A stretch of 64,000 bases of DNA from assembly GCA_028095005.1 (NCBI GenBank), contig CM051459.1:146342399-146406398 (forward strand), read 5' to 3'. Positions 21,850 to 34,199 of the stretch are shown piece by piece. Made by a program: the position numbers and the translations under genes. Positions within the stretch are counted from its first letter, which is position 1; every line of letters begins with the position of its first letter. The stretch comes from Rhynchospora pubera. Its lineage: Eukaryota; Streptophyta; Magnoliopsida; Poales; Cyperaceae. Below the pieces are notes generated by a model. That model saw only the letters and a program-made list of their open reading frames with translations. It did no database searches and was not told where the DNA came from.

Positions 21850-24800
21850 GAAAGAGCTCAAATCGGAACGGTTGTGTTACTGTTCTGAAATGAATCTGAG
21901 CCCTTAGTCTCCGCTACCGCTGCCTTTTCTTTCGCTTTCGCGAAGCTTCCTCCCCAGACTGTCCCTTTCGCTTCGATGGATCTAGGGTTTCTCTCGCTGC
22001 ACAAAATCTTCTCCCAGACTGTTCCTCTCTCTTCAATTTTCGATGGATCTAGGGTTTGCGGAGTGAGGCAGGAAGAGAGACGACTGAGAGAGAGAGGTAA
22101 TAGAGTGATGAGAGGGTTTGTGAGGCTTCATTGATTTGGTGCATCGATTTTTTGTTTCCTAATCTGCATTGATTTTTTTCTATTTCCTTGCTTTTCCCGA
22201 TTCATGGCTAGCTTTCTCCTTTCCTGTTTGGTCGTTTTGCTGTCATCGGGTGTTGTTGTAAGGCCTGGTGTGGTGCTTTTATGTTCAGTTTGGTTCTTTC
22301 CAGCATTCTTTTATGTTCCGGTCTGTATAGTTTACCTTTCTCTGTGTTCTCCTTTTATCTATTTTGCTAATTTCTTTGCTAATTTTTTTCCAGGTTGCCT
22401 GCGGTCCTTTCTGGTCGCTTTCTGCTGTTTCCTAAGGTATTCCTCGCCTTTTGACTGTTGCTTTTCTTTTTTTTCCCTTCTTCATTTGGTTCTTGCTTGC
22501 CAGTAAATTGTGCTTCTTGGGTATTTTTCCTTTTTTTGGGTTATTGGGGCTATATTCTGCACGAATAGTGCTTTATTTTTTTTCCTTTTCTTGGCATGTT
22601 TGGATGGCTACTATTTTCTATACTTTAGTGTGCTGTTATTTGCTTTTATTGCTAGGTCTGATCAGCTTCCTGTCTTTCGTCTTCCAGAGGCCCAGACAAA
22701 ATGAGGCCTGAGTAAGCTTAGTATTTCTCTCTAAGGCCTTGCTTTCTTGCTTGGTACAGGTCTCAGGAATTTGTTAATAGTAAAGCCATAGTACCATTTT
22801 TTCTATGACAATCAGTGTTAACGATCAGTTTTTCTGATTAGAAAAATGCTAATTGTGAAAGTTGGGGATTTATTTCTAATTTTGATTTTTCGATTTTTTC
22901 AGGGCTGGTCTACAAAAACTAAACCACTTTGGACTGTTCACACCAGTTCTGTCTCGATTTTTTCATCGAATCCATGCTTCTGAGATATGTATTCTATTTA
23001 GCAAAATTTGTTTTGTGAAAGTAAAATGGTCATATATTGGATCTATGTTTTGCTTCTTAATATGTGAGTTTAACAACATGGTCATAATTATCTTCATTTT
23101 TTTTTGCTCTTCAAGGTTCGTTACTTTGAGTTTATGTTTTTTTTTTGCAACATAAATGCTTCCACACTACTGAGATGTTAGTTAACAAATGAACACTCTC
23201 TTTTTGCTTAAGGTATGACACATGCTTTATCTTATAATACTTGATTTATTGTTCCCCTCACTGAAATAAATACAAATCCCTCATCGATACTATGGCTCAT
23301 AGTGGCATAATTTTTTTTTTTAGTACCATGTTAGTTTTTCTATCAATTTGGAAATTATGGGCATGATTTTGGTTCCCTACTACTTTTGATTCTATACCTC
23401 GAATCTTCAATTCTGGTAAAAGCATGTTGTTCATTCTGAACCCTTTGTGAGGTATGGCTTATGTCGGTTAGGTAGCAGGCTGACATTTAGTGTTGGCATG
23501 AAAGGTGTGAGTACTAGCTGAAAGTTATGATAAATCAAGATGGAAAAAAGGGTTATGTTCTCAGATGTGCCCAGCTTGCTGTGTAAAATAGATCAATATA
23601 GTTTCTTATGGATTTTTTTAATTAGGCTTATATATACTTGGATGAGACAAATTGCATTGGAGATATCAAGAGAGCCAAAGGTCCTCGCCAACTGCAGGTT
23701 GTGCCCCCTCTGATGTCTACATGAAAAATATGCATCTTCATAATTACTCTTTTCGGTCTTTGAAGCCTTTGAGGTATATGTGTGCCTTTGGTCCATATTG
23801 TAATTTGTAATCAAAATAATACAATAAAGAAATAGCTTTTGTTTGGTGTTGTAGTTCAAAAACAAATGGGTGCTGAACAAGCTCAATTGATCATAAAGAT
23901 TTTGGTTGATGGCTCTATTGTACTAATCTAATAATATCATAATGTTTCTAACTTTTTTTATTTTACATCTGAGATTTACCATATAATCAAGCAAAGTGCA
24001 ATAAGGGCTTAATTAAATTTCGGTTATGCAAATGCCATACTGGACCAAAATTAGGTTCAGCTAACTTTCAGGTCCACAGTACAGGTATTGCGGTTAAGAT
24101 GCAGTGGAATGTCTTAATGAAGACAACCGAGATAAACAAGGAAACCAGTGATGCAAGGGGGAAGAAGGAAATGGATGGGGGGTATACTAGGTGCCCTACT
24201 TAGTATTCATGGTATGCCTAATAGTTTCTTTTTCTTCTCCTTTTGTTTTTCACTTACCGTGTGTGTGTTCAGCTCACAGTTTCAATTCTATATGGGATAG
24301 AAATGTGATATAGCTGTTGGGTCAGGAAACTGTACAGTTCCAGGGTAGATATGTAAAATGGAGTTGCTTTTGATAATTGTTGTTGGTACTATTTTATTAG
24401 GATGAGAAGCCTGCCACTGTCAGCAGGGACTCCAAGGATGCACTTGTAGGGGTACATCTCTTCTACAATTATCGACGCTTAGGTATGATTTTTATGTACC
24501 TCTTTTATTATTTCCATCATGTTTTATCTTGGAAACTGTTGAGAAAGAATTTGATGTTCTTTTCTTAGGCAAAAATTTGTAAACAAGCGGCTCAGTTTCT
24601 TACCCTCATGATGAGAAAGTTTGCAGCCTATTAAGTTGGTGTGGGTTTATCTAACTTCTTTTTTTCTGGTGTGATTATGGATGTTCTTGAGGCTTTTTGT
24701 TACGAAGACCAGCACCGGACCTATTCCACAAAAAAAGCTTACATATCGTAAATTTGAAATGCTATAGAGTTTACCAAATTTAAACGATTGGAAGCCTCTT

Positions 24801-27447
24801 AGGATAAAAAAAAGTTTATACTTTTTCTTTCAAATGTTATATTACAGTAGATTTATATTGATTCATTATTATTGATGAATTTTTGCGGCGATGGCCAGAC
24901 ATGCTTGGGATATTTTCTACTCAGAATTTGTTTTGCTTTGTACGTGCTTCGTGCTTGGGGACGAGATTCCAGATTAAGCATTTCTCAGGTGTGTGGTCAT
25001 TAGTTCAAGTTTCTTTCTCCCTTGCAATTTCTCGGGTGTGTGGTCATTAGTTCAAGTTTTTTTAATATTATTTCTAACTATTTCTTAGTCAAATGGCCGG
25101 AGGGCACTTTCGTCTTTAAAAGTTATGCTATTTCTTACTCAGATCATTTATGTTTTGATTCTTTTATGTACCTACCTCTTTCAGGTGTTGGTACATTGGC
25201 TTTGTGGTGATCTATTTTGATCAAATGGCTAAACTACCTTACAACAGATAATGATTTGAATGATCCAATATTTATTGTTATTTAAATTATGGTATGTAAT
25301 TACGCATACCAAATTTTTGTATGATTATTATAGTTGTGACAAATAGATTTTTCTGCTACTGTTGAAGGTGCTGAATTTTTATACAACAAGCAATCTATTT
25401 GGCGTGGGTACCCAGTGTGGCGAAGGTATGCAAGCAAGCGGCAGTGCCCAAAAAAAAATATTATTTCTAGATCCAAACGAAGCACAGCAGAAAAGGTACG
25501 GCTGTCACTGGCCATTCTCCTTGCTCCTGTTGTCTGACAAGGTATGTGTGTTCTTTCTCCCTCTTTTCCTCATAATGCACTAAGATAAATAATATAATTG
25601 ATTTAGATTAAATCAGTAATTTCTTATTTATCTATCTTGGATTTAAATTTTAGGTGTTTGATGGGTAAGATGAGGTTAAATTTCTACCAATGTCACACTC
25701 TAAACTTCAGGTTTGTTCAAAACATAAAGTCAGAAATATTTTTTGGAAATTATATTTTATTTCTTGCAATCTTCTCAAGTCTCAACGAAAGAACTTGAAT
25801 TGTTATCTACCTCTGATCGTTCATGTACTTCATGTAGTCTACATATACTATTATGTTTCTTGATTTTAACCATATATAGGCTCAATGTTGGTTACCTATT
25901 CAGGATTGCTTAGAATACTAGAGAGGCTATAGTATTTATCATAAAATTTCCATTGCTGAAAGCATCTAGGATTGCATACCAAAATTTATTTTTGATTAAT
26001 GTAAATTTACCCAACCAATAGAGCATCCAGACATGTCATGAAGTTTTATCGTTAAAAGATAGGTTTGACCATTTTGCCTTCATTTGGTGCTCCTTTACAA
26101 TTTACACAATCATCATTATATTTGATACTTTTTTTTAACATGCAGATATGATTTTCATTTCACCTCTCAGTGTCAGTCAAAAGTTAAGTTGAACACATCT
26201 ATTAGCTTAAAAATTGATGTGCCGCATAACTGTTTGGTGAGTACTTCGATATCCAACCAAAGAAGTTTTTTGTGTTTTTTGGTCTCAATGGGGGGTTATA
26301 TTCACAGTGATTGTGTCGTGAGTTCTATGCGCTTTATAAGGTTGAGCAGAGGAATGAAAGAAATCTCATGAAGAAAGGTCATGTAATTCAAAGATAAGCC
26401 ATACATCATTTATTGTTATTTTTTATTATCAAATCTTGAAAATCTACATTTTCCAATTGCTAGGAAAGATCAGTTTGTTGGAGAGAAGATCATGAAAAGA
26501 AAATTGCTAGATTTCAATCATCTGGACAAGCTGAGGGTTGTTTCAGGTACATCCATGTACTAAGTTGCTTTTGTTTTTCTTGCTACCATACCAATATGCG
26601 TCATCATCGCACTAATATGACCTTAGATATTCTCAAGTTGATTTCTAATTTTGCCTTTCTATATATGTAGATTGAATCCAACTATAGTTACCATACGCTT
26701 GCAGGTCAAAATATTCCTTTTAGAAGTATAAGAGAATGAAAAAAAATTGAACTGCAGTTATATAATCCAAATACTTCTTTCTTTGCTCTTGTAAGTAAGG
26801 TTCAAAAAATATCATTAGAACTATTTTATATTCCAAAAACCTACTATCCAGTCAGAAAACTTACTAAAGAAATTATTTAGTATTTTTTAAATATATTCAT
26901 TTTGATTATCCTGCTAATTGGTTATCTATTACTTGATTTACAGAAATTGGCTTCACGAAACACTTCATTCTCTAGCCCTTTAGACTAAGATTTTGCCCTC
27001 ATTCCATCCAAGACCTCTCTCAAAATGAGAAAAAAATATCACAGGCCAAACAGTTCTCTATTTCTGCCATCCTTGGTAACCTCTATTTAGCTATTCATAG
27101 CATGCTCGATCTATTTAGTTACTGAAACTCTTCAATTGATCTATTTAATTAATGCCTCTTTTTTACTATACAAAAAACTATCGAACAAATAAAAAAAAAT
27201 ATAAAAGAACAAGAACGGCCACCAAAAAAAGTAGATAATCAAAACGCTTCCCATGTATCGCAACTTATATATACTTTATATTTAAAGGCCATAAGTAGGG
27301 TGCTCAAAATATTCTATGACAATAGAAAACATGGCATATCAAACATGCCAGTTTAAAACTTAATGAAAAAAAAATAATGCACTAAAATAAATAATATAAT
27401 TGATTTAGATCAATCTTACATCGCGCGAAGCGCGATGCATTAGCTAG
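21850..27447 (+). mobile_element. Helitron-like 3' end with upstream gene-like exons (captured fragments?)
   Basis: The right end reads CGCGCGAAGCGCG (a stem-loop, 27422-27434), 9 bases, then CTAG at 27444-27447 followed by T. This matches the plant Helitron 3' signature: hairpin about 10 bp before CTRR, insertion before T. I could not identify the 5' TC terminus, so the left limit is approximate. No Rep/helicase ORF is visible. Upstream DNA looks genic: a leader with ATGGATCTAGGGTTT (21976, 22043) and exon-like segments with AG/GT borders near 23634-23695 (YIYLDETNCIGDIKRAKGP), 24071-24178, 24411-24480 and 26463-26547. I do not recognise the product. It could be a non-autonomous gene-capturing Helitron, or a decayed host gene with a Helitron end nearby. 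Confidence 0.55.
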
Positions 27448-28060
27448 TTACTATCAAAATCAAATAAAATATTATCTCTATTACTTTTAGTATAGAATTA
27501 ATACAATTTTGGTTCATTTTAAAATTTATTTGTTCCCTTTGGCCGACTTATTTTTAACTAGGGATGTATTTAAATAACTAAGATGAGTGCTTAAGGTCAA
27601 CCACAACTGTATCTAACAGAATTTAAAGAAATTAATATATTACGGCTTATTGATAGCGTCGCTGTATTTTTCATGGTATATGTAAATAAAATCTTACTCT
27701 GTACCATGTTACTCTGATTGGAACATCTTTGAAACACCTCTCATACCATATTAAACTCGTTAAATAATTTAACAAAAATTAGATGTTGTTATCTGTTCTT
27801 GTTTGTGTTGTTCTCGAGATGCTCAAATTTTTATGTGGGAATTAGACGATTTACTATACTATAAGAGAGGGTCAATTTATTTGGACGTGGTAGAAAGGAC
27901 CACACACCTAAAGACGACGAGGTATCTACTATCTAGTAATCATTATCAGAGGCATCTTATTACAACTTTTTTTTTTGACATATTATAAGTTCATGAATTA
28001 ATATACTTCTTTAACATAAAAAATAATAATTGACATCCTTAACTATGAATAATGATACAG
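27448..28060. other. AT-rich DNA right of the Helitron terminus
   Basis: No gene recognised. Homology with copy 2 of the segmental duplication appears to resume near 28000 (ACTTCTTTAACATAAAAAAT compared with 32850). Confidence 0.4.
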
Positions 28061-28111
28061 ATTTTGTGGGTATTCTGCGTCAGAACTCAGAAGCAATACT
28101 TGCTTATTTAA

Positions 28112-28300
28112 GGCTCCGTTTGGATGGTTTCTTTTCGAAATAAGGAATAACCACTTTTTACCAATAAATTTATTTCTAACCATCCAAACTCTTCACAAAA
28201 ATTACACACTTCCCAATAAATTTATCCCTTCCCAATAAATTTCTTCTCTTCTTCCTTCTTCCTTCTTCCTACCTTATTCTCAACGCATCCAAACGGAGCC
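28112..28300. mobile_element. Tourist-like MITE, 189 bp
   Basis: GGCTCCGTTTGGATG ... CATCCAAACGGAGCC forms near-perfect terminal inverted repeats. The paralogous site in copy 2 (about 33027, CTTATTGAAAATTATAAAG) is empty. Flanks are TAA and GAA, so the 3-bp target duplication is imperfect. Same length and family as 30683-30871. Confidence 0.85.
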
Positions 28301-28442
28301 GAAAATCATAAAGTTCAAAATTCATTTAGTATAAAAATTTAAATGTACAAGTAAAATGTACGATATTGATTACAATCGATCAATCTCGCATAATAAACTT
28401 GCTTTCATCTTTTTTTGATCCAAGCGGAGTGGTCTCCACATA

Positions 28443-28545
28443 TGGTTCCGTTTGGATGGTGTGAGAATAATGAGAATAAGAAAAGAAGTATTGGAAAGTG
28501 TGTAATTTTGTGAAGAGTTTGGATTGTTTATAAGATTAAATTTGG
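28443..28545. mobile_element. Partial GGTTCCGTTTGGATGG MITE fragment
   Basis: One end of the same family is present (TTCCGTTTGGATGGTGTGAGAA, then GTGTGTAATTTTGTGAAGAG as in the complete copies). The opposite terminus is missing, so this is a truncated copy. Confidence 0.65.
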
Positions 28546-29457
28546 AAGTACATATAACGGGTTGTATCTATAAGAAGTGAGGTTTGATACAGAATCTAAT
28601 TAAAAATTTCAAGTATATACGTGACAAAATAACTCAAAATCTCTCAAATAGTGAAAAAGGTCATGTACTCATGTGTACTATATAGTAATACTGGATTAAA
28701 AAGATGTGTTTTCTCTTTTTCCCATGAAAAAGGGTAAAAAATATTGCTGAGTACGCATGTCGCGTACTGAGGGAAAGCAAACACATTTATATATTTATTA
28801 TATTTATATGTACACAATGAAAGAGGAAACATGTTTAGTCATCAAATTTTATGTGATGCTACACGTGCATGTTGCACGTTCCCTATTGGAGTCCATAGAC
28901 TCGGGCTCCAGGGATGTGGTTGCATAGAACCACGACCAATGTCATGCAAAGAGTTTATTTATATTATTGAATTAATTTTAGTTCTTCATTGTGGGATTAA
29001 TCAGTCGAACCAAACCGGATTGAGTATAATTAATTAGTAATTCTTCGAAATTGACGCCTTTTACTTAGCTCAACAGTATCGACTTTTCATTTAATTAATT
29101 AGTTTAAAGTTTTAACAATTGATAAATAATTTATATTTTTTAATTTTAAAATAAGACAATGCAAATATGGCTTATATATGATATATTTGCATAATATTCA
29201 TATAAAAACGGTCAAATTTTTGTAAATTTAATTGTTCATCGACCAAGTGAATATTCAACTTTTTATAGCGTACGACCTTTGATAAGATATCAAATGCTCA
29301 AATTGCACAAAAAAAAAATGCACAACTAAAGTTGGATGTTTATATTTTAGCTCTATCCTTGAGCAAAGGAAACAGAACCCGCGCATTATTCTTTGGAGTC
29401 TCTGCCCAGACTGCCCTTCTCTTTCTCTTGCCCCTTTTTCCTGGTAGCACTAAATAA
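28546..29457. other. Intergenic DNA between the segmental copies
   Basis: AT-rich, no recognisable coding or RNA gene. The 68-codon ORF at 28831-29037 has no domain I recognise. Confidence 0.4.
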
Positions 29458-30682
29458 AAGGCGTGGGCTTCATTCCAAGCTTGATTGTTGGCCTAGACTT
29501 CTCCCTACATTTTTTGTCGGTTTAATTTACCCCATGTTTTCCTAGAGTTATTGTGTTCTCTTCACTGATCACAAAATATGTGCTGATCCTTTCAAAATTT
29601 TCTTGTCACCTTGGAAGCATGTTTAGTCATTTTCAGTTAAAGTGGTTTGCATTTAATTTTACATTTTTTTTCCTTTATTTTATGCAAATCTCTATGATAT
29701 TTTTGGGTCCATTTTATTTTTTTTATTCCTGTCTCTTATTATTTAATTCTTTCTCATTTTTTTTTCCTTTCGGACCCTAGGTTTCTCCAAATCTAATGTA
29801 AAAACTTGAATTTGAGAAGTTATTGCATTCCCCTCTTTGGAACTGTAACATATAATTTAGTCGGATACTCTGGAATATTCCACATGGATTGGTTAGGTTA
29901 TACAATTCAGGTCAGACCCAATTCATGGGACAATATTTGTGATGCAGGTAGCTTTCAAATTCTTTGTGAATGGTTCAGATTTTGACCTGTGGAGTATTGC
30001 ACCTAATGTGAGCTGAACTCGGAATTGGGTTAAATGGCTCAATGGTAAGGATTGTTCAAATAAAACGAGGGGTCACATTTGGGAGGGGGAGAGGGAAAGC
30101 TTGCTCTGAGTCTGAATATTCACTTATTGGTTTTGGATGTTTGAGAGGCGGCACCTTACCACCCTCTTATTGGTTTGGGTGCTTGGTACATTGCATGGGG
30201 CTAGCTAGCTGAGATGCAATGGAACTCAGAATATAATTCATCACAATTTTAGCTTTGTTATAAAGTCTTGTATCTTGGTTAATATAGGTGGTGGATCTAC
30301 TGATATTGAAGCTGATGATAGACATGGATAGACAAGGCCTGAGCGGCTGAGCTTGTTCTCTGTTGATCATAAAGTCTGAAGGCTCCTTTCTGTTTTGAAG
30401 CCTTGTTTCCTGACTGGTACAGGTACTTGGTACAATGACACCTTAGAAGTTTAAAATCAGGGAAAGTGTGATTGTTGTTCATGTCAAGGAAAATGTAGGA
30501 GTTCCATTTGGTCATTGGGATGTCTTACTGTTATTCTGTAGAGTAATTATGATTTAATTTATTGATACTAGCTAGTCACTGGCTAACTGCTAATTGATTA
30601 ACTGATATTAGTGTATCCATTCATGTTTATTTGAAATATATGAACAACATGATAGGAATCCTAGGATGAGGGTCCGATCTGT

Positions 30683-30871
30683 GGCTCCGTTTGGATGTGT
30701 TGAGAATAAGGTAGGAAGAAGGAAGAAGGGAAGAAATTTATTGGGAAGAGGTAAATTTATTGGGAAGTGTGTAACTTTTGTGAAGAGTTTGGATGGTTAG
30801 GAATAAATTTATTGAAAAGAATTCCTTATTCCTTATTCTTTCTTCCCACTTCCCACCATCCAAACACAGCC
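30683..30871. mobile_element. Tourist-like MITE, 189 bp, with paralogous empty site
   Basis: Begins GGCTCCGTTTGGATGTG and ends CATCCAAACACAGCC, flanked by TGT (30680-30682 and 30872-30874). Copy 1 at about 18728 (GATCTGTAATCC) reads through with one TGT, so this is a post-duplication insertion. Confidence 0.88.
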
Positions 30872-31666
30872 TGTAATTCAATTCATTTAATTTAAGAACA
30901 CCAAACCTGTCTCCTGAGAGTTATTTTTGTTGATCAATTGTAAGAGGAATGGTTAATCTATTGCTGTTAGGAGTTGACCATTAAAAACTAGTTCCAGAAA
31001 CATTAAAAGGCTGAGCTTTTTTAAATAAAGTATATACAGAAAGAAATGAGGCGCTGGGATTTCCTTTTTCTTTAGAGAAAATGGTAGACGCACTGTCATA
31101 TTCGCATTACATGAAACCATCTTAAAAAATCTAATAAACGTTACCACCATCTAGTTCAACTCGTTTAACTGATGTTCAGTCCCAATCTATACTATTTACT
31201 ATCTAGTGTCTTATGTCTACCTCCTAATTAACCCCAGCCTAAAAACATTGATACAGCCTGGTTGTAGTATATATATATACAATGTAATTGTGGTCTATAT
31301 TCCAATCTCTAAAGATCCAATATCTAGATAATGGGGATTTACATTTGAACTTTTTGTGTCTTTATGTAATGCCCAGGAACGTGTAATTACAAGCACGTTC
31401 CCAATAATCGTCTTACAATATGTTTCCACCAGCATTATTTATCCGGTTTCAAAATGTTAACCATTTTTTTTCTGAGAATTTTTTTTTTTTTCAATAAAGT
31501 AGGGTCAAAACATGAAAACAACCCCCACCACTTTTCTATTATTAATGTTGATACAAAACCCAATATATCAGTATGACAGTATATATATGAAAACAGCGTC
31601 GACAATTGTCTCAAAATGCACACATCACACTCCTGAACCTGCACTCACTTGTACTTGTACCGTGAT

Positions 31667-32269
31667 TAGGGGTGTCAAATGTGAAAACGAAACACGGAAA
31701 TAGTATGTTTCGTTTCCGTTCTGTTCCAGTCGACGGAATATAAATCTATTCCGTTTTTGTTGTGTTTCGTCAAACGGAACAGTTTAACGTTCCGTCCTCC
31801 ATTTTCTATTGATTTCAGCCTATTTTCGTCCATTTCCGTGTTCCGTTTACGTTCCGTTCATTTTTTTCATTTCCGTTTCCGTTCCGTTTTCAAAAACGGA
31901 ATTGATTTTCTGCTTCATTTAACGTTCCGTTCAGATGGAACGGAACGGAACAATGGTGGGGAACGGAATATTGACAGGTCTAGGGGTGCATAACGTCTAA
32001 AACGACCACGAAAATGGTCAGTTGCGTTAACCGTTTCGTTTTGGTCACGAAATTGACTATAATTTGCGTTAATCGTTTCGTTTTGAACGAAACGGTCGAA
32101 ATCACGAAAATACCACGAAAATACACATGGACGAAACCATTTCAAGCTTTCGTTAACCGTTCCGTTTTTAAAACGCAACAAAAATCTTTAACCGTTTCGT
32201 TTCGTTTTGGACGAAACGAAACGAAAGAACGATCAAAACGATCACCGTTTTCACCCCTAGACAGGTCTA
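31667..32269. mobile_element. hAT-type MITE (outer), interrupted near its right tip by a second MITE
   Basis: Termini TAGGGGTGTCAA and (reverse complement of the right end) TAGACCTGTCAA, with a perfect 8-bp target duplication ACCGTGAT (31659-31666 and 32270-32277). Its own sequence is 31667-31980 plus the last two bases 32268-32269; positions 32260-32267 are the duplicated target of the inner element. Inside are dense TTCCGTTCCG/CGGAACGGAA repeats. No transposase. Confidence 0.92.
31981..32259. mobile_element. hAT-type MITE (inner), 279 bp
   Basis: Termini TAGGGGTGCATAA / TTTTCACCCCTA, with a perfect 8-bp duplication GACAGGTC (31973-31980 and 32260-32267) that is part of the outer element's terminal repeat. 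The interior carries CGTTTCGTTTTG / ACGAAACG motifs as in the element at 6764-7024, indicating the same family. Confidence 0.93.
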
Positions 32270-33130
32270 ACCGTGATGCCAAAGAAGGAATAATTCTAGA
32301 CATGCAAGTCCATGGGCCGAAAATTATATCTGGAACTGCAAGGCCGAACGTTGATCAATAGTTTGAGATCAATTTAAACTAGGCACTGAGGCCCAGTGAG
32401 ACAGTTCTTTTGTCGGGACCAATCCTGACCTTGTGATATTTTCTGTCATGGTCTGATGGTCACAATACAAATCCTTCTGATCTAATACTGTGCTACTCGG
32501 TAATTCTCATCCTTCACCTGGAAGGAGGCTGGAGCCTGGAGGCACGAGGCAAGGAGGTAATTACATGCTGCGGTGCCTTGTCCAGTTGTCCTAGTACATC
32601 TGTACATAATCAAACTGAAGAAGAGACACTATGGATTGCGTAACTGGTGAGTTTGGAATTTTGTGTTGCGCCTTCTAGTTCTAGCGCGTTCTCTCAGTCG
32701 CTGACGTGTGAGATCCATGATATTTTTCAATCATAAAAATCCTCAATTAATATGTTGGATTGATCAACACGTGCAACGTCAGTGGCTCTAGCAAAGACAC
32801 TATTTCTGGTAATTCTTTTTTTGTCCAGCTTAATGTATTATATAAAATTTAAAAGATAAAACTTCTTTATAAGCGGAAAAAATGTCATTGACTTTTGAAC
32901 TCCATTATTCAGCAAGGGAGCTCATAAATCACTATAATAAATTTTTGTCGCTGCTATTGGTATAATTTAATTTAATTACTTCAATGCAAATTTTTTGGGC
33001 TATTCTGGGTCTTAAGCAATACTTGCTTATTGAAAATTATAAAGATTAAATTCATTTAGTATGAAAATGCAAATGTATAAGCAAAATGTAAAAATTCGAT
33101 ACCGACCATCGATATAACTAGTTGATGTAT

Positions 33131-34199
33131 ATAAATTTAATTCCATAGCTCTAAATTACGTAATATTCTTGCATGTATTAAAATGTAGAAGCTAAATTTG
33201 TGAGTTTTCTCTTTTGATAAAAAAAAAAACGTTTGCGCCATAAGAAAAGACTTTGGAAGTTATTTATTATTATTATTTTTTTTGCCTTAGTAAAAACTTG
33301 TTAAAGCTGGCCAAAGATGTTTATTTTCTGAAAAAGTAAATGGTTCAACAACATTTTGTTAGTTTAAGCTACATGAAACTTGGTTAATTTTTTCATGTAT
33401 AACCGTTGTAACTGATAAAATGATTGCATAAATACAATACTTGCCAGAGGTGATTTAATAAGAAAAAGAAAAATCAAGCATAATTTTGTGATATTTTTTT
33501 CCACCTATGTTTTACAAATATAAAAGAAAAATCTATCATTTAGGTGATTCATTCAGTCCTAGATTTTGAAATAAGAAAAGTATTTTGCTTTATTTCCTGA
33601 TAAAAATAATTCCATCTTATATCTGAATTATTTTTTGAAATATACGAATTTTCATGCTAAACGAATATAATTTTGATACGGAAAAATAATTAAAATCGTC
33701 TGTAAAATCATTGAGATAAATTTAGCTCTAAAAAAATGCACCGCCTAGGATCTAATTAATGGAACACAGACCAAACTGTTAACAGACTAAGCACGGAGCA
33801 ATGGAGCATGGAACCTGACATAACATCCTCAACCAAAAAAATAAAAATAAAAAGAAACAAAAGAAAAATAAATAAATATATATCCGGCTATCCGGACATG
33901 ATCAGTTGATCACATTCACATGCAACTCGTTCAGCTCTCTCTTGCCACGTCATTTAATGCATGGCAAGATCTCTCTTTTTTTAAGCAAGCTTCCCACCAG
34001 CTGGAAACACCACAAATTTCGATACGCTCACGGATCCATGATCCATCCACCACAAAGTCTGGATTCTCTGTTACTAACTTACTATTTACTAAAGCTATTT
34101 GAATTTGACTCAATCATCAAAAAATATATATTTGAATTTGACTCTTCAGTTTACTTTAACTAGTTTGACCCTTTTTACAAATAATAATAATAAATAAGG
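33131..34199. other. AT-rich intergenic DNA upstream of SS1
   Basis: No gene recognised. Three short ORFs overlap at 33906-34163 on both strands; none has a domain and I take them as chance. Confidence 0.45.

Larger units (their letters stand above)
17360..28400. repeat. Segmental duplication copy 1 (interrupted)
   Basis: Blocks of 17360-19870, 21700-21800 and 28000-28380 align in order and orientation with copy 2. Anchors include GGCTTCATTCCAAGCTTGAT (17368 versus 29466), CTTCACTGATCACAAAATAT (17464 versus 29560), a CTCAGTCGCTGACGTGTGAG block (19841 versus 32693) and AAGCAATACTTGCTTATT (28091 versus 33014). Divergence is much higher than in the 5-16 kb duplications. Copy 1 is interrupted by the nested MITE stack at 19881-21680 and a block of about 6.2 kb (about 21.8-28.0 kb) absent from copy 2. 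Confidence 0.82.
29458..33130. repeat. Segmental duplication copy 2
   Basis: Direct-orientation counterpart of 17360-28400, with colinear anchors listed under copy 1. It carries two insertions absent from copy 1: a 189-bp MITE (30683-30871) and a nested hAT pair (31667-32269). It lacks the roughly 6.2-kb block found in copy 1, so the spacing 32835-32975 approximates that site before the copy 1 insertion. I see no intact gene in either copy. Confidence 0.82.

Noticed and set aside
22204..22711. Hydrophobic ORFs (F/L/V/C-rich) in the 22-kb region
   Set aside because: Produced by T-rich intron-like DNA; no conserved start, splice or domain pattern.
31757..32361. ORFs on both strands within the hAT MITEs
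   Set aside because: Low-complexity CGTTTCGT/CGGAACGG repeats; non-coding elements.
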